In this document: positions 7,782 to 18,301 of the stretch, piece after piece
How positions within the stretch are numbered: position 1 is the stretch's first letter
Layout: each line of letters opens with the position of its first letter
Source of the DNA: Bacteroidales bacterium
GTDB lineage: Bacteria; Bacteroidota; Bacteroidia; Bacteroidales; P3
Direction: 5' to 3'
DNA: 37,976 nucleotides
NCBI GenBank assembly: GCA_017561155.1
Contig: JAFZDP010000041.1
Span: forward strand, 1 to 37,976
Program-made: the position numbers and the translations under genes
Notes under the pieces: model-generated
Told to the model about the DNA's origin: nothing
Database searches by the model: none
The model's input: only the letters and a program-made list of their open reading frames with translations

Positions 7782-8249
7782 ATGAGAAAAGCAAGACCAA
7801 AAAAGAGAATTATTTTACCAGATCCAAAATATAATGATACATTGGTTACTAAATTTGTAAATAACCTAATGTTGGGTGGTAAAAAAACAACTGCATATAA
7901 AATATTTTACGAAGCAATAGATGTTGTTGCAGATCGTACAAAAGAAGATGGATTGGAAGTATGGAAAAAAGCGTTAGCAAACGTTACGCCATCTGTAGAA
8001 GTACGTAGCCGCAGAATTGGTGGAGCAACATTCCAAATTCCATCAGAAATACGTCCAGAACGTAAGATGTCTATCGGAATGAAAAACCTAATAGGTTATG
8101 CTCGTAAAAGAGGTGAAAAAACAATGGCTTTGAAATTGGCTAGTGAAATTCAAGCCGCTTACAAAGAAGAAGGTGCAGCTTTCAAACGTAAAGAAGAAAC
8201 TCACAGAATGGCAGAAGCTAACAAAGCATTCTCTCACTTCAGATTTTAA
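7782..8249 (+). CDS. rpsG: 30S ribosomal protein S7
   Basis: S7 (155 residues) nucleates assembly of the 30S head on the 16S 3' major domain and touches E-site tRNA. Recognised from the N-terminal RKARPKKR arm, [16 protein letters not shown], and [18 protein letters not shown], which forms the RNA-binding beta arm. In E. coli this protein represses its own str operon; I see no obvious equivalent binding structure in the 37-base rpsL-rpsG gap. Confidence 0.97.
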   Translation: MRKARPKKRIILPDPKYNDTLVTKFVNNLMLGGKKTTAYKIFYEAIDVVADRTKEDGLEVWKKALANVTPSVEVRSRRIGGATFQIPSEIRPERKMSIGMKNLIGYARKRGEKTMALKLASEIQAAYKEEGAAFKRKEETHRMAEANKAFSHFRF

Positions 8250-8288
8250 TTATAGTAAATAAAGATTATTAAGATAACCGAAACAAAC

Positions 8289-10367
8289 ATGTCTGAATTA
8301 AAATATACAAGAAACATAGGCATTATGGCTCATATCGACGCTGGTAAAACTACTACGACTGAGCGTATTTTGTTCTATACAGGAAAGAACTATAAATTGG
8401 GTGAAACCCACGATGGATCGGCCACAATGGACTGGATGGCACAGGAGCAAGAAAGAGGTATTACTATCACTTCTGCAGCTACCACTGTGTTTTGGAATTA
8501 TCAAAATAATCAATACAAATATAATATTATCGACACTCCGGGCCACGTAGATTTTACTGTAGAAGTGGAACGTTCGTTGAGAGTGTTGGACGGAGCAGTG
8601 GCATTGTTCTGTGCTGTTGGTGGTGTAGAACCTCAATCAGAAACTGTTTGGCGTCAAGCTGATAAATACAGAGTGCCAAGAATTGCTTTCATTAATAAAA
8701 TGGATAGAGCCGGTGCCGATTTTTTCTCGGTTATGAACCAGATTAAAGAACGTTTGGGAACCAATCCTATTCCATTGCAAATTCCAATTGGACAAGAAGA
8801 TTTGTTTAAAGGTGTTGTGGATTTGATTCGCAACAAAGCTCTTATTTGGGACGAAGCTTCTAATGGAACTAAATTTTACGAAGTTCCTATGCCAGACGAT
8901 TTGAAAGACATAGTAGACGAATATCGTCAAAAATTGATCGAAGGCGTAGCAGAAGATAACGAAGCATTGATGGAAAAATTCTTCGAAGATCCTGATTCAA
9001 TTACTGAAGAAGAAATATTAGCTCAAATTCGTAAAGCAACATTGGAAATGAGAATTACACCGGTATTGTGTGGTGCTTCTTTTAAAAACAAAGGTATCCA
9101 ATCGTTGTTAGACGCTGTTGCAGCATTCTTGCCAAGTCCAATGGATGTAGGTTCTGTTGATGGTATTAATCCAAAAACAGACGAAGCAGAAAGCCGTCCA
9201 ATTGATGTTAAAGCTCCATTTTCAGCTTTGGCATTTAAGATAGCTACCGACCCTTACGTTGGCCGTATTTGTTTCTTTCGTGTGTATTCTGGTAAATTAG
9301 AATCGGGTTCGTATGTTTATAATGCATCAACAGGCAAAAAAGAACGTATTTCACGTATCATGCAAATGCACGCTAATAAACAAAATCCGATGGATGTGAT
9401 TTCGGCAGGAGATATAGGAGCTGCTGTTGGATTTAAAGATATTAAAACCGGAAACACATTGTGTGCAGAAGACCACCCAATCATACTAGAATCAATGAAA
9501 TTCCCAGAACCGGTGATAGGTATCGCAATCGAACCTAAAACACAAGGTGACATTGATAAAATGAATAACGCATTGGTGAAATTGGTAGAAGAGGATCCAA
9601 CACTTGTAGTTAAGAGTGATGAATCGTCTGGACAAACTGTTATCAATGGTATGGGTGAATTGCACTTGGATATCATCTTGGATAGATTGAAGAGAGAATT
9701 CAATGTAGAAGTAAATCAAGGTGCTCCACAAGTAGCTTACAAAGAAGCTATCACTGCAAGTTTCCAACATAGAGAAGTATACAAAAAACAAACTGGTGGT
9801 AGAGGTAAGTTTGCTGATATTATATTTGAGATAGGTCCCGCAGACGAAGGTGTTAAAGGATTACAATTCATTAATGAAGTTAAAGGTGGTAATATCCCAA
9901 AAGAATACATGCCTGCTATAGAAAAAGGTTTCAAAATGTCTATGGAAAATGGTGTGTTGGCAGGATATCCAATGGAAAGTATGAAGGTTCGCATTATAGA
10001 TGGTTCTTACCATCCAGTGGATTCAGATGCATTGTCGTTTGAATTGTGTGCACGCGTAGGCTTCAAAGAAGCTTGTCGTAAAGCGAAACCAATACTATTG
10101 GAACCAATCATGAAATTGGAAGTGTTGACACCAGATGCTTATTTAGGTGATGTAACCGGAGACTTGAATCGTCGTAGAGGTGTATTGGAAAATGTATTAG
10201 CTAAAGTAGGTGTTCAAGCTATTCAAGCTAAAGTTCCATTGCAACAAATGTTTGGCTATGTAACAGCATTGAGAACAATAACTTCGGGACGTGCAAATTC
10301 GACAATGGAATTCTCACATTATGCCGAATTGCCAAAAGACTTGTCAGAAAATATTCTAAAGAAATAA
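8289..10367 (+). CDS. fusA: Elongation factor G
   Basis: The 692-residue translocation GTPase. The G motifs are complete: [12 protein letters not shown] (G1), RGITITSA (G2), DTPGHVD (G3) and NKMD (G4). Domain II ([24 protein letters not shown]) and domains III-V follow, including the domain IV loop region near YHPVDSD. The protein also recycles ribosomes unless a second EF-G copy does so. The next gene is rpsJ; no tuf lies between them, which is the usual arrangement in Bacteroidota. Confidence 0.98.
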   Translation: MSELKYTRNIGIMAHIDAGKTTTTERILFYTGKNYKLGETHDGSATMDWMAQEQERGITITSAATTVFWNYQNNQYKYNIIDTPGHVDFTVEVERSLRVLDGAVALFCAVGGVEPQSETVWRQADKYRVPRIAFINKMDRAGADFFSVMNQIKERLGTNPIPLQIPIGQEDLFKGVVDLIRNKALIWDEASNGTKFYEVPMPDDLKDIVDEYRQKLIEGVAEDNEALMEKFFEDPDSITEEEILAQIRKATLEMRITPVLCGASFKNKGIQSLLDAVAAFLPSPMDVGSVDGINPKTDEAESRPIDVKAPFSALAFKIATDPYVGRICFFRVYSGKLESGSYVYNASTGKKERISRIMQMHANKQNPMDVISAGDIGAAVGFKDIKTGNTLCAEDHPIILESMKFPEPVIGIAIEPKTQGDIDKMNNALVKLVEEDPTLVVKSDESSGQTVINGMGELHLDIILDRLKREFNVEVNQGAPQVAYKEAITASFQHREVYKKQTGGRGKFADIIFEIGPADEGVKGLQFINEVKGGNIPKEYMPAIEKGFKMSMENGVLAGYPMESMKVRIIDGSYHPVDSDALSFELCARVGFKEACRKAKPILLEPIMKLEVLTPDAYLGDVTGDLNRRRGVLENVLAKVGVQAIQAKVPLQQMFGYVTALRTITSGRANSTMEFSHYAELPKDLSENILKK

Positions 10368-10403
10368 TTATTAATATAAACGAGTTTATAAAAATCGAAA
10401 ACC

Positions 10404-10709
10404 GTGAGTCAAAGAATTAGAATCAAACTAAAATCGTACGATCATAATTTGGTAGATAAATCAGCCGAAAAGATCGTTAAAACCGTAAAAATGACGGGTG
10501 CGGTTGTTAATGGACCTATTCCATTGCCAACCAATAAAAAGATTTTTACAGTAAACCGTTCGACTTTCGTCAATAAAAAATCAAGAGAACAATTCGAATT
10601 GAGCTCTTACAAAAGATTGATGGATATTTACAGTACATCTGCAAAAACTATCGATGCATTGATGAAGTTGGAGTTGCCGAGCGGTGTAGAAGTAGAAATT
10701 AAAGTGTGA
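10404..10709 (+). CDS. rpsJ: 30S ribosomal protein S10
   Basis: S10 (101 residues) belongs to the 30S head and, with NusB, to transcription antitermination complexes. The hallmark region [29 protein letters not shown] is the extended loop that enters the ribosome, and the C-terminus [11 protein letters not shown] is typical. Translation starts at GTG (gtgagtcaaag), one of two GTG starts assigned here. The 69-base gap to rplC is longer than most in the operon. Confidence 0.97.
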   Translation: MSQRIRIKLKSYDHNLVDKSAEKIVKTVKMTGAVVNGPIPLPTNKKIFTVNRSTFVNKKSREQFELSSYKRLMDIYSTSAKTIDALMKLELPSGVEVEIKV

Positions 10710-10778
10710 TAATAATCAGTTGAGGTTTATTTAGAAACATGCTGATTTTAAAAAAAATCTGATTAACAAAAAAACGAA
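10710..10778 (+). promoter_or_regulatory. rpsJ-rplC spacer with competing stems
   Basis: TAATCAG at 10713-10719 can pair with CTGATT at 10742-10747 or with CTGATTA at 10759-10765. A local hairpin GATTTT-aaaa-AAAATC (about 10744-10760) overlaps the first partner. Such mutually exclusive stems in an r-protein operon could be a regulatory leader, but AT-rich chance pairing is a fair alternative. Confidence 0.3.
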
Positions 10779-11408
10779 ATGTCAGGATTATTAGGAAAAA
10801 AAGTAGGAATGACCAGTTTGTTTGATGCCAACGGAAAACAAATTCCGTGCACAGTGATAGAAGCTGGTCCTTGTGTAGTAACACAAGTAAAAACAATTGA
10901 AAAAGATGGTTATGAAGCCATCCAATTAGCTTTCGGAGAAAAGAAAGAAAGTCGTACTACCAAACCAATGAGAGGTCACTTTGCAAAAGCAAATACAACT
11001 CCAAAAAGGTATTTGGCTGAATTTTCTCGTTTTGAAGAAGGAAGTAAAAAATCGTTTGGAGAAGTATTAGACGTTACAGTTTTCCAAGAAGGAGAATTTG
11101 TTGATGTTGTAGGTACATCCAAAGGTAAAGGATTTCAAGGTGTTGTAAAAAGACATGGTTTTAGTGGAGTTGGTGATGTAACCCACGGTCAACATGACCG
11201 CTTGAGAGCTCCAGGTTCTGTAGGAGCATCTTCGTATCCTTCGCGTTTGTTTAAAGGATTGCGTATGGCTGGTCAAACAGGAGCAAAACGTGTAAAGGTT
11301 CAAAACCTTCAAATCGTAAAAATAATTTCCGAAAAGAATTTGATGTTAGTTAAAGGATCTGTACCAGGACCTAAAGGATCAATTTTAAAAATAGAGAGAT
11401 GGAGCTAA
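10779..11408 (+). CDS. rplC: 50S ribosomal protein L3
   Basis: L3 (209 residues) starts 50S assembly and sends a long loop to the peptidyl-transferase centre. The N-terminus [15 protein letters not shown] is diagnostic. The central loop [20 protein letters not shown] has the longer form usual in Bacteroidota and keeps a glutamine near the position modified by PrmB in E. coli. The C-terminal [10 protein letters not shown] is conserved. It overlaps rplD by 10 bases, implying translational coupling. Confidence 0.98.
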   Translation: MSGLLGKKVGMTSLFDANGKQIPCTVIEAGPCVVTQVKTIEKDGYEAIQLAFGEKKESRTTKPMRGHFAKANTTPKRYLAEFSRFEEGSKKSFGEVLDVTVFQEGEFVDVVGTSKGKGFQGVVKRHGFSGVGDVTHGQHDRLRAPGSVGASSYPSRLFKGLRMAGQTGAKRVKVQNLQIVKIISEKNLMLVKGSVPGPKGSILKIERWS

Positions 11409-12034
11409 AAGTATATAATATCAATGGAAGCGAAACAGGTAGAACTGTTGTTTTAGATGATTCTATATTCGCAATAGAGCCTAATGATCACGCTATATAT
11501 TTAGATGTAAAACAATATTTAGCAAATCAACGTCAAGGAACTCACAAATCAAAAGAAAGAAGCGAAGTAAGTGGATCTACTAAAAAATTAGGTCGTCAAA
11601 AAGGTGGTGGTGGTGCACGTCGTGGTGACATTAATTCTCCACTTTTAGTAGGTGGTGGTCGTGTTTTTGGACCAAAGCCAAGAGATTATCGTTTTAAATT
11701 AAATATAAAATTGAAACGTTTGGCTCGTCGTTCGGCTTTGAGCTATAAAGCTGCTGAAAATAAGATTACAGTAGTTGAAGATTTCACAATGGAAGCTCCA
11801 AAAACTAAAAAGATGCTTGAAATTATGAAGAATTTGAATGTAGCAGAAAAAAAATCATTATTTATTTTCTCAGAATCAAATAATTTCGTATCTTTGTCTG
11901 CTAGAAACCTACAAAATGTAAAAGTTGCAAATGTTTTACAGTTAAATACTTACGACGTTGTTAATGCAACAAATTTGATCATTTCGGAGGCTTCTTTAGT
12001 AGAAATTGCCCGTGTTTTGGCAACAAATAAATAG
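11399..12034 (+). CDS. rplD: 50S ribosomal protein L4
   Basis: L4 (211 residues) lines the exit tunnel. The extended loop [38 protein letters not shown] is recognisable, and the globular part contains [12 protein letters not shown]. Macrolide-resistance changes in other bacteria map to this loop; none is obvious here. In E. coli L4 also represses the S10 operon. Its ATG lies inside the last codons of rplC. Confidence 0.97.
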   Translation: MELKVYNINGSETGRTVVLDDSIFAIEPNDHAIYLDVKQYLANQRQGTHKSKERSEVSGSTKKLGRQKGGGGARRGDINSPLLVGGGRVFGPKPRDYRFKLNIKLKRLARRSALSYKAAENKITVVEDFTMEAPKTKKMLEIMKNLNVAEKKSLFIFSESNNFVSLSARNLQNVKVANVLQLNTYDVVNATNLIISEASLVEIARVLATNK

Positions 12035-12066
12035 TAGTGTGAATAAATTTAAGAAACTTTAACACG

Positions 12067-12360
12067 ATGAATATTATAGTAAAACCGCTGATAAGTGAAA
12101 AAATGAACAAAGCTACCGAGAAGATGTCGAATCGTTATGGCTTTGTTGTTGATAAACGGGCGAATAAAATTCAAATAAGAAACGCTGTGGAAAGTTTTTA
12201 CAACGTAAAAGTTGTTGATGTGAATACGATGAATTACAGTGGAAAAGTAAAATCTCGTTACACAAAATCTGGCTTTTTGACAGGAAAAACAGCAGCATTT
12301 AAAAAAGCTATAGTAACATTAGCAGAAGGTAATACAATAGATTTTTATAGCAATATTTAA
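12067..12360 (+). CDS. rplW: 50S ribosomal protein L23
   Basis: L23 (97 residues) sits at the tunnel exit, where trigger factor and SRP dock. It begins [19 protein letters not shown], the typical PLISEK motif, and contains [22 protein letters not shown], the helix-strand core. The length is normal and the gene is followed after 8 bases by rplB. Confidence 0.96.
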   Translation: MNIIVKPLISEKMNKATEKMSNRYGFVVDKRANKIQIRNAVESFYNVKVVDVNTMNYSGKVKSRYTKSGFLTGKTAAFKKAIVTLAEGNTIDFYSNI

Positions 12361-12368
12361 GAAGAGAA

Positions 12369-13193
12369 ATGGCTTTAAAAAAATTCAAACCGACAACACC
12401 AGGACAACGTCATAAAGTAGTTGTTACTTTTGACGATATAACAGCCTCCAAACCAGAAAAAAGTTTGGTAATGGGTCGTAGCAAATCGGGTGGTAGAAAT
12501 AATCAAGGTAAAATGACTATGCGCTATATTGGTGGTGGTCATAAACAAGCTTATCGTTTTGTAGACTTTAAGCGCGAAAAAGATTCTATCCCTGCAGTAG
12601 TAAAAACTATCGAATATGATCCTAATCGTACATCTCGTATAGCATTGGTATGCTATGCTGATGGCGAAAAACGTTATATCTTGGCTCCTCAAGGATTGAA
12701 AGTCGGTCAGACTATTATGTCAGGTAGCGGAATTGCCCCGGAAATAGGCAACACATTAACTTTGGCTGAAATACCATTCGGTACATTAATTCACAATATC
12801 GAATTAAGACCTGGTCAAGGTGCAAAAATGGTACGTAGTGCAGGTGCTTATGCACAATTAATGTCGAGAGATGGAAAATACGCAATTATTAAAATGCCTT
12901 CGGGAGAAATGCGTATGATTCTTCAAGCATGTAAAGCTACTATCGGAGTTGTGTCGAATCCAGAACATAACTTGGAAGTTTCTGGTAAAGCAGGTAGAAA
13001 TCGTTGGTTAGGTCGTCGTCCACGTAACCGTGGTGTTGTAATGAACCCAGTAGATCACCCAATGGGTGGTGGTGAAGGACGCCAAGCAGGAGGACACCCA
13101 CGTTCACGTAAGGGTATCCCAGCTAAGGGTTACAAGACTCGTGCTCCTAAGAAACATTCGAGCAAGTATATTGTAGAAAGAAGAAAGAAGTAA
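12369..13193 (+). CDS. rplB: 50S ribosomal protein L2
   Basis: L2 (274 residues) bridges the subunits and supports the peptidyl-transferase centre. The N-terminal [22 protein letters not shown] and the C-terminal [20 protein letters not shown] are diagnostic. The histidine of VDHP, important for function in E. coli, is present; the second histidine of the E. coli HPHGGG motif is methionine, which to my knowledge is common in this phylum. The basic tail ends [13 protein letters not shown]. Confidence 0.98.
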   Translation: MALKKFKPTTPGQRHKVVVTFDDITASKPEKSLVMGRSKSGGRNNQGKMTMRYIGGGHKQAYRFVDFKREKDSIPAVVKTIEYDPNRTSRIALVCYADGEKRYILAPQGLKVGQTIMSGSGIAPEIGNTLTLAEIPFGTLIHNIELRPGQGAKMVRSAGAYAQLMSRDGKYAIIKMPSGEMRMILQACKATIGVVSNPEHNLEVSGKAGRNRWLGRRPRNRGVVMNPVDHPMGGGEGRQAGGHPRSRKGIPAKGYKTRAPKKHSSKYIVERRKK

Positions 13194-13216
13194 TAAACGA
13201 TTAAATTAATTAGAAG

Positions 13217-13495
13217 ATGAGTCGTTCTTTAAAGAAAGGTCCGTACATTTTCCATAAGTTGGAAAAAAGGGTGATTGAGGCACAAGAAGCTAATAAGAAA
13301 GTTACCATTAAAACATGGTCGAGAGCTTCTATGATTTCTCCAGATTTCGTTGGACAAACGATAGCTGTCCATAATGGAAATAAATTCATCCCTGTATATG
13401 TTACTGAAAATATGGTAGGACATAAATTGGGAGAATTTGCTCCAACGAGAATTTTCCGCGGACATGCCGGACAAAAAGATAAAGGTAATAAATAA
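13217..13495 (+). CDS. rpsS: 30S ribosomal protein S19
   Basis: S19 (92 residues) forms a head complex with S13 and contacts A-site tRNA. The start [19 protein letters not shown] and the motifs [23 protein letters not shown] and [11 protein letters not shown] are standard. It lies between rplB and rplV with short spacers (23 and 16 bases). Confidence 0.97.
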   Translation: MSRSLKKGPYIFHKLEKRVIEAQEANKKVTIKTWSRASMISPDFVGQTIAVHNGNKFIPVYVTENMVGHKLGEFAPTRIFRGHAGQKDKGNK

Positions 13496-13511
13496 AATTT
13501 AATTCGCAGAA

Positions 13512-13949
13512 ATGGGACGTAGAAAACATGATAGTGCCGAAGCACGCAAAGAAGCCAAAAAAACTATATATATGGCAAAGTTGGTAAACAATCCAACTTC
13601 GCCTAGAAAGACACGTTTAGTGGCTGATTTAATTCGTGGATTGGATGTAGATAAAGCATTGGGTATTTTACAATATAGCCCAAGAGAGTCTGCACCTAAA
13701 ATGCGTAAACTTTTACTATCTGCTATAGCTAATTGGCAAGCAAAAAATGAAGGTAAAAGAATTGAAGATAACGAATTGTACATCAAATATATTATGGTTG
13801 ATGGCGGTCGTCAAATGAAAAGATTACGCACTGCTCCACAAGGAAGAGGATACAGAATTAAAAAACGTTCAAATCATATTACTATGATATTAGGAAATAG
13901 ATTGGACGAAAAAAAGGTATCTGCAGTTCCTCAAAAAGAAGAAGAATAA
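13512..13949 (+). CDS. rplV: 50S ribosomal protein L22
   Basis: L22 (145 residues) reaches down the exit tunnel with a beta hairpin. The family core is NNPTSPRKTRLVADLIRG, KLLLSAIANWQAKN and the hairpin region QMKRLRTAPQGRGYRIKKRSNHITM. A short charged tail (PQKEEE) extends beyond the usual bacterial end. Macrolide-linked indels at the hairpin tip are not evident. Confidence 0.96.
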   Translation: MGRRKHDSAEARKEAKKTIYMAKLVNNPTSPRKTRLVADLIRGLDVDKALGILQYSPRESAPKMRKLLLSAIANWQAKNEGKRIEDNELYIKYIMVDGGRQMKRLRTAPQGRGYRIKKRSNHITMILGNRLDEKKVSAVPQKEEE

Positions 13950-13979
13950 AATTAGTAAATTCACAAAGAGATAAACAGA

Positions 13980-14723
13980 ATGGGACAAAAAACTAACCCA
14001 ATAGGTAACAGATTAGGAATCATCAGAGGATGGGATTCCAATTGGTATGGTGGCAGAAAGTTCGAACAAAAATTGGTAGAAGATGATAAGATAAGAAAAT
14101 ACCTAAATGCTCGACTTGCAAAAGCTGGTATATCAAAAATATATATCGAAAGAACCTTAAAACTGTTGACCGTAACTATAAATACTGCTAGACCAGGTTT
14201 GATTATTGGAAAAGCTGGTTCTGAAGTTGATAAATTAAAAGAAGAATTAAAGAAGGTAACAGGAAAAGAAGTTCAAATTAATATTTCTGAAGTGAAACGT
14301 CCAGAAATAGATGCTGTTTTGGTTGCTCAAAATATCGCAAAACAAATCGAAGGACGTGTTCAATATCGTAGAGCTATTAAGATGGCTATCGCTTCTACAA
14401 TGAGAGTTGGTGCAGAAGGTATAAAAGTTTCTGTATCGGGTCGTATAGGTGGTGCTGAAATGGCTCGTACTGAACATTACAAAGAAGGAAGAACTCCATT
14501 ACATACATTGCGTGCTGATATTGATTATTCTCAAGCAGAAGCACACACTACTTATGGTAGAATAGGTGTTAAAGTATGGATATGCCGTGGACTTATTTAT
14601 GGAAAAAGAGAGTTGGTTCCCTCTACAGTAGGAGGTCCTCAAAAGGAAAAAAGACCAGCACATGGATCTAATCGTCCGGCATCGGGTTCTCGTCCAAAAA
14701 GAAATAGAAATAATAAAGGTTAA
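13980..14723 (+). CDS. rpsC: 30S ribosomal protein S3
   Basis: S3 (247 residues) guards mRNA entry and contributes to ribosomal helicase activity. The N-terminus [21 protein letters not shown] is typical; a type-2 KH domain carries the GXXG loop in [14 protein letters not shown] (about residues 75-90). The C-terminal domain has [30 protein letters not shown]. The last 30 residues form a basic, low-complexity tail, likely flexible. Confidence 0.97.
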   Translation: MGQKTNPIGNRLGIIRGWDSNWYGGRKFEQKLVEDDKIRKYLNARLAKAGISKIYIERTLKLLTVTINTARPGLIIGKAGSEVDKLKEELKKVTGKEVQINISEVKRPEIDAVLVAQNIAKQIEGRVQYRRAIKMAIASTMRVGAEGIKVSVSGRIGGAEMARTEHYKEGRTPLHTLRADIDYSQAEAHTTYGRIGVKVWICRGLIYGKRELVPSTVGGPQKEKRPAHGSNRPASGSRPKRNRNNKG

Positions 14724-14747
14724 AAATTTCAATAAAGAAAAGTAACA

Positions 14748-15173
14748 ATGTTACAGCCGAAAAAAACAAAATATAGAAAGCAGCAGAAAGGTAGAATCAA
14801 AGGTAACGCACATAGAGGTTATGAACTTTCTTTTGGTACTTTTGGTATTAAATCCTTAGAAACATGTTTTATTACAGGAAGACAAATAGAGGCTGCACGT
14901 CAAGCGGTAACACGTCACATGAAACGTGAAGGACAAATATGGATACGTATATTTCCAGATAAATCCATAACCAAGAAACCTAATGAAGTACGTATGGGTA
15001 AAGGTAAGGGTGCTCCTGAATATTTTGTAGCTCGTGTTATGCCAGGAACAGTATTGTTTGAATGCGAAGGCGTTCCTATGGAAGTTGCAAAAGAAGCATT
15101 ACGCTTAGCTGCTCAAAAATTACCTGTTACAACTAAATTTGTTGTAAAAAGAGATTATGTAGAAGAAGCTTAA
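14748..15173 (+). CDS. rplP: 50S ribosomal protein L16
   Basis: L16 (141 residues) supports A-site tRNA binding and late 50S maturation. It opens [15 protein letters not shown], with the family signature GSxG region seen as [41 protein letters not shown] closes the fold. The length is normal and the spacing to rpmC is 14 bases. Confidence 0.97.
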   Translation: MLQPKKTKYRKQQKGRIKGNAHRGYELSFGTFGIKSLETCFITGRQIEAARQAVTRHMKREGQIWIRIFPDKSITKKPNEVRMGKGKGAPEYFVARVMPGTVLFECEGVPMEVAKEALRLAAQKLPVTTKFVVKRDYVEEA

Positions 15174-15187
15174 TAACAATAAGAAAG

Positions 15188-15394
15188 ATGAAAAACCAAT
15201 TAGTATTAAAAGAGCTTTCGACTGCTGAAGTTCAGGAAAGATTAGATGTGGAGAGAGCATTATTGCAAAAAATGAGAATCAATCATGCAATATCTCCAAT
15301 CGAAAATCCAAATAAAATTAAAGAAAGTAGAAAGATAATTGCTCGTTGCATGACAGAGCTTCGCAAACGAGAAATTGCAGAAAGCGGCAAATAG
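15188..15394 (+). CDS. rpmC: 50S ribosomal protein L29
   Basis: L29 (68 residues) is a two-helix protein next to L23 at the tunnel exit. It is recognised by its position between rplP and rpsQ, the helix ELSTAEVQERLDVERALLQKMR and the late motif NPNKIKESRKIIARCMTELRKRE, which fits the family pattern of a final helix with IARIxTxLRER. Confidence 0.93.
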   Translation: MKNQLVLKELSTAEVQERLDVERALLQKMRINHAISPIENPNKIKESRKIIARCMTELRKREIAESGK

Positions 15395-15428
15395 TAAAGG
15401 AGTAATTAAATTTAATCCAAAATAGAAG

Positions 15429-15683
15429 ATGGAAAGAAATTTAAGAAAAGAAAGAATAGGTCTTGTTGTGAGCAATAAAATGGAAAAATCCATTGTTGTT
15501 TTGGTAGAACGCAAAGTGAAACATCCTAAATACGGAAAGTTCGTAAAGAAAAGTACCAAATTCATGGCTCATGATGAAAAGAATGAATGCAACATTGGAG
15601 ATACTGTAAGAATAATGGAAACAAGACCATTAAGTAAGAACAAATGTTGGAGATTAGTGGAAATAATAGAAAGAGCTAAATAA
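15429..15683 (+). CDS. rpsQ: 30S ribosomal protein S17
   Basis: S17 (84 residues) is an early-binding OB-fold protein of the 30S body. [33 protein letters not shown] and [36 protein letters not shown] are the standard signatures. rplN follows after only one base. Confidence 0.96.
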   Translation: MERNLRKERIGLVVSNKMEKSIVVLVERKVKHPKYGKFVKKSTKFMAHDEKNECNIGDTVRIMETRPLSKNKCWRLVEIIERAK

Positions 15684-15684
15684 T

Positions 15685-16053
15685 ATGATACAACAAGAAT
15701 CAAGATTAGTAGTTGCCGATAATAGTGGTGCTAAAAGTGCACTTTGTATAAGAGTACTAGGAGGTACAAAAAGAAGATATGCGTCGGTTGGAGACAAAAT
15801 TGTTGTGGCAATTAAAGATGCATTACCATCGGGCAACGTTAAGAAGGGAGCTGTTTCAAAAGCTGTTGTAGTTCGTACAAAAAAAGAAGTAAGACGTCAA
15901 GACGGATCATATATTCGTTTTGATGACAATGCTTGTGTCTTGTTGACAGCAACAGATGAGTTACGTGGAACACGTATTTTTGGACCTGTAGCACGTGAAT
16001 TGCGTGAAAAACAGTATATGAAAATTGTTTCATTAGCTCCTGAAGTTTTATAA
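15685..16053 (+). CDS. rplN: 50S ribosomal protein L14
   Basis: L14 (122 residues) forms an intersubunit bridge and is the binding site of the silencing factor RsfS. It has [16 protein letters not shown] at the start, the family signature [29 protein letters not shown], and [15 protein letters not shown] near the end. The ATG overlaps no other frame and is separated by one base from the rpsQ stop. Confidence 0.97.
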   Translation: MIQQESRLVVADNSGAKSALCIRVLGGTKRRYASVGDKIVVAIKDALPSGNVKKGAVSKAVVVRTKKEVRRQDGSYIRFDDNACVLLTATDELRGTRIFGPVARELREKQYMKIVSLAPEVL

Positions 16054-16076
16054 AAGTAAAAACACTGGAAAAAGAT

Positions 16077-16391
16077 ATGAAATTGCACGTAAAAAAAGGG
16101 GATATGGTTAAAGTACTTGCAGGTGACTATAAAGGAACTGTTGCAAAAATTTTAGCGGTATATCCTGAAAAGAATCGAGCCATTGTAGAAGGAGTTAACG
16201 TAATAAAAAAGCATACTAAACCAAATGCTAAAAATACGCAAGGTGGCATAATAGAAAAAGAGGCTCCTATTCATATTTCTAATCTAATGCTTGTGGAAAA
16301 TAAAGTTGCTACAAGAATAGGAAGAAGAATTGATGAAAAAACAGGTAAATTAGTGCGTTATTCTAAAAAATCAGGGGAGGTGATTAAATAA
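16077..16391 (+). CDS. rplX: 50S ribosomal protein L24
   Basis: L24 (104 residues) is an assembly-initiating KOW-domain protein. The KOW motif is seen in [35 protein letters not shown], followed by [10 protein letters not shown] and [17 protein letters not shown]. Its final codons (SGEVIK) spell a perfect Shine-Dalgarno sequence for rplE. The stop TAA shares its last base with the rplE ATG. Confidence 0.96.
   Translation: MKLHVKKGDMVKVLAGDYKGTVAKILAVYPEKNRAIVEGVNVIKKHTKPNAKNTQGGIIEKEAPIHISNLMLVENKVATRIGRRIDEKTGKLVRYSKKSGEVIK
16376..16384 (+). promoter_or_regulatory. Strong Shine-Dalgarno sequence before rplE
   Basis: GGAGGTGAT is an exact match to the consensus anti-SD complement and ends 6 bases before the rplE ATG. 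Most other starts in this window have only A-rich leaders. It lies in the coding end of rplX, so protein constraint may also explain it. Confidence 0.6.
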
Positions 16392-16948
16392 TGGAATATA
16401 CACCAGCATTAAAAGAAAGATATAAAAAAGAGATTGTTCCAGCTTTGACAAAAGAATATAGTTATGGAACAATAATGGAAGTACCTCGTTTGGTAAAAAT
16501 AACTTTGAACCAAGGTCTTGGTAAGGCTGCTATCGCAGACAAAAAAGTTATCGATCAAGGTATTGAAGAAATGACATTGATAACAGGTCAAAAAGCTGTT
16601 GCAACTAAATCGAAAAAAGATATTTCGAACTTTAAATTGAGAAAAGGAATGCCAATTGGAGTACGTGTTACATTGCGTGGCGATAGAATGTACGAATTTT
16701 TGGAACGTTTAATTACAGCGTCTATTCCTCGTATCAGAGATTTTAGAGGTATCAATGATAAAGGTTTCGATGGAAAAGGTAATTATACATTCGGTATTTC
16801 TGAACAAATCATTTTCCCAGAAATAGATATCGATAAAATTGGTCGCATCCAAGGTATGGATATTACTTTTGTAACGACAGCTAAAACAGATAAAGAAGCA
16901 ATGTCGTTGTTGAAAGAATTCGGTTTACCATTTAAAAATCAAAAATAG
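16391..16948 (+). CDS. rplE: 50S ribosomal protein L5
   Basis: L5 (185 residues) binds 5S rRNA and touches P-site tRNA. The motifs [42 protein letters not shown] and [30 protein letters not shown] are standard. It overlaps the rplX stop by one base (TAATG), and with the GGAGG upstream this suggests coupled re-initiation. Confidence 0.98.
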   Translation: MEYTPALKERYKKEIVPALTKEYSYGTIMEVPRLVKITLNQGLGKAAIADKKVIDQGIEEMTLITGQKAVATKSKKDISNFKLRKGMPIGVRVTLRGDRMYEFLERLITASIPRIRDFRGINDKGFDGKGNYTFGISEQIIFPEIDIDKIGRIQGMDITFVTTAKTDKEAMSLLKEFGLPFKNQK

Positions 16949-16953
16949 AAGAA

Positions 16954-17253
16954 ATGGCTAAAGAATCAATAAAAGCAAGAGAACGCAAAAGAGAAAAGAT
17001 GGTAGCTAAATATGCTACAAAGCGTGCCGCTTTAAAGGAAATGGTACGAGTTGGAAATCCTGAAGAAGTAGAAAAAGCTGTAATAGCATTGCAAAAGTTA
17101 CCAAAAAATGCATTACCTGTTCGTTTACACAATCGTTGTAAATTGACTGGTCGTCCAAAAGGATATATGCGTCAATTTGGTATTTCGCGTATCAACTTCC
17201 GCGAAATGGCTATTTCGGGATTAATACCTGGTGTTAAAAAAGCAAGTTGGTAA
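16954..17253 (+). CDS. rpsN: 30S ribosomal protein S14, zinc-free long form
   Basis: S14 (99 residues) completes the 30S head near the A site. This is the long form: the C-terminal core [30 protein letters not shown] has one cysteine and lacks the CxxC pairs of the zinc-binding version. It should therefore not depend on zinc. It starts 5 bases after rplE. Confidence 0.97.
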   Translation: MAKESIKARERKREKMVAKYATKRAALKEMVRVGNPEEVEKAVIALQKLPKNALPVRLHNRCKLTGRPKGYMRQFGISRINFREMAISGLIPGVKKASW

Positions 17254-17294
17254 AAAGAAAATAAATAATCGTTAAACACAAAATAATAACGAAA

Positions 17295-17693
17295 ATGGTA
17301 ACAGATCCAATTGCAGATTACTTGACTCGAATGAGAAATGCTATCATGGCGAAACATAGAGTCGTTGAGATTCCTGCATCAAATTTAAAGAAAGAAATAA
17401 CAAAAATTCTTTTCGAAAAAGGATATATTTTGAATTATAAATTTGATGAAGAAGCAAAACCTCAAACTATTAAAATTGCTTTGAAATATCACCCTGTAAC
17501 TAAAATGTCGGCTATAACAAATCTAACAAGAGTAAGTAGCCCAGGGTTGCGTAGATATGTAGGAGTAGAAAAAATGCCTCGAGTATTGAATGGATTAGGT
17601 ATTGCTATCGTTTCTACATCAAAAGGATTGATGACAGATAAAGAAGCTCGCAGTTTGAATGTGGGTGGTGAAGTTTTATGTTACATCAGCTAA
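17295..17693 (+). CDS. rpsH: 30S ribosomal protein S8
   Basis: S8 (132 residues) binds 16S helix 21 and, in E. coli, represses the spc operon by binding the rplE start region. It begins [27 protein letters not shown] and ends in the signature [28 protein letters not shown]. No E. coli-like S8 site was recognisable at rplE. Confidence 0.97.
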   Translation: MVTDPIADYLTRMRNAIMAKHRVVEIPASNLKKEITKILFEKGYILNYKFDEEAKPQTIKIALKYHPVTKMSAITNLTRVSSPGLRRYVGVEKMPRVLNGLGIAIVSTSKGLMTDKEARSLNVGGEVLCYIS

Positions 17694-17722
17694 TTCAATA
17701 AAAAGATAGGAGAATAAAAGAA

Positions 17723-18277
17723 ATGTCAAGAATAGGTAAATTACCCATACAATTGCCAGCAGGAGTGGAATTAACTGTATCTTCAGAAAATGAAGTAACA
17801 GTTAAAGGTCCACTTGGTGTATTAACTCAAAAAGTAGATCCATGTATCTCGTTTTCTATCGAAGACGGAGTTGTTCATTTAACTCGTCAATCAGAAGCGA
17901 AAGAACACAAATCTAAACATGGATTGTATAGAGCGTTAGTAGCCAATATGGTGACTGGTGTATCTCAAGGATTTAAAACAGTACAAGAAGTTATTGGTGT
18001 GGGTTATAAAGTTCAAGCCAATGGGCAAGTGTTAGAATTATCGTTAGGATTTTCTCACAATGTTTATTTCGAGTTGCCCAAAGAAATAAAGGTAGAAACT
18101 TTGACAGAAAAAGGTAAGAATCCTCTAATAACTTTATCTTCCATAGATAAACAATTATTGGGACAAGTTGCAGCAAAAATACGCTCGTTGCGTAAACCTG
18201 AACCTTACAAAGGAAAAGGTATTCGTTTTCAAGGTGAAGAAGTTCGCAAGAAAGCTGGTAAAGCTGCTGCTAAATAG
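17723..18277 (+). CDS. rplF: 50S ribosomal protein L6
   Basis: L6 (184 residues) has two related domains near the factor-binding site. It starts SRIGKLPIQLPAGVELTV and has the C-terminal signature RSLRKPEPYKGKGIRF. An AGGAG lies about 11 bases before the ATG (17708-17712), a weak Shine-Dalgarno candidate. Confidence 0.97.
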   Translation: MSRIGKLPIQLPAGVELTVSSENEVTVKGPLGVLTQKVDPCISFSIEDGVVHLTRQSEAKEHKSKHGLYRALVANMVTGVSQGFKTVQEVIGVGYKVQANGQVLELSLGFSHNVYFELPKEIKVETLTEKGKNPLITLSSIDKQLLGQVAAKIRSLRKPEPYKGKGIRFQGEEVRKKAGKAAAK

Positions 18278-18301
18278 TATAAATTTTAAAAGCAGATACT
18301 A

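Noticed and set aside
10368..10403. Missing or deleted tuf gene between fusA and rpsJ
   Set aside because: Absence of tuf at this place is normal for Bacteroidota.
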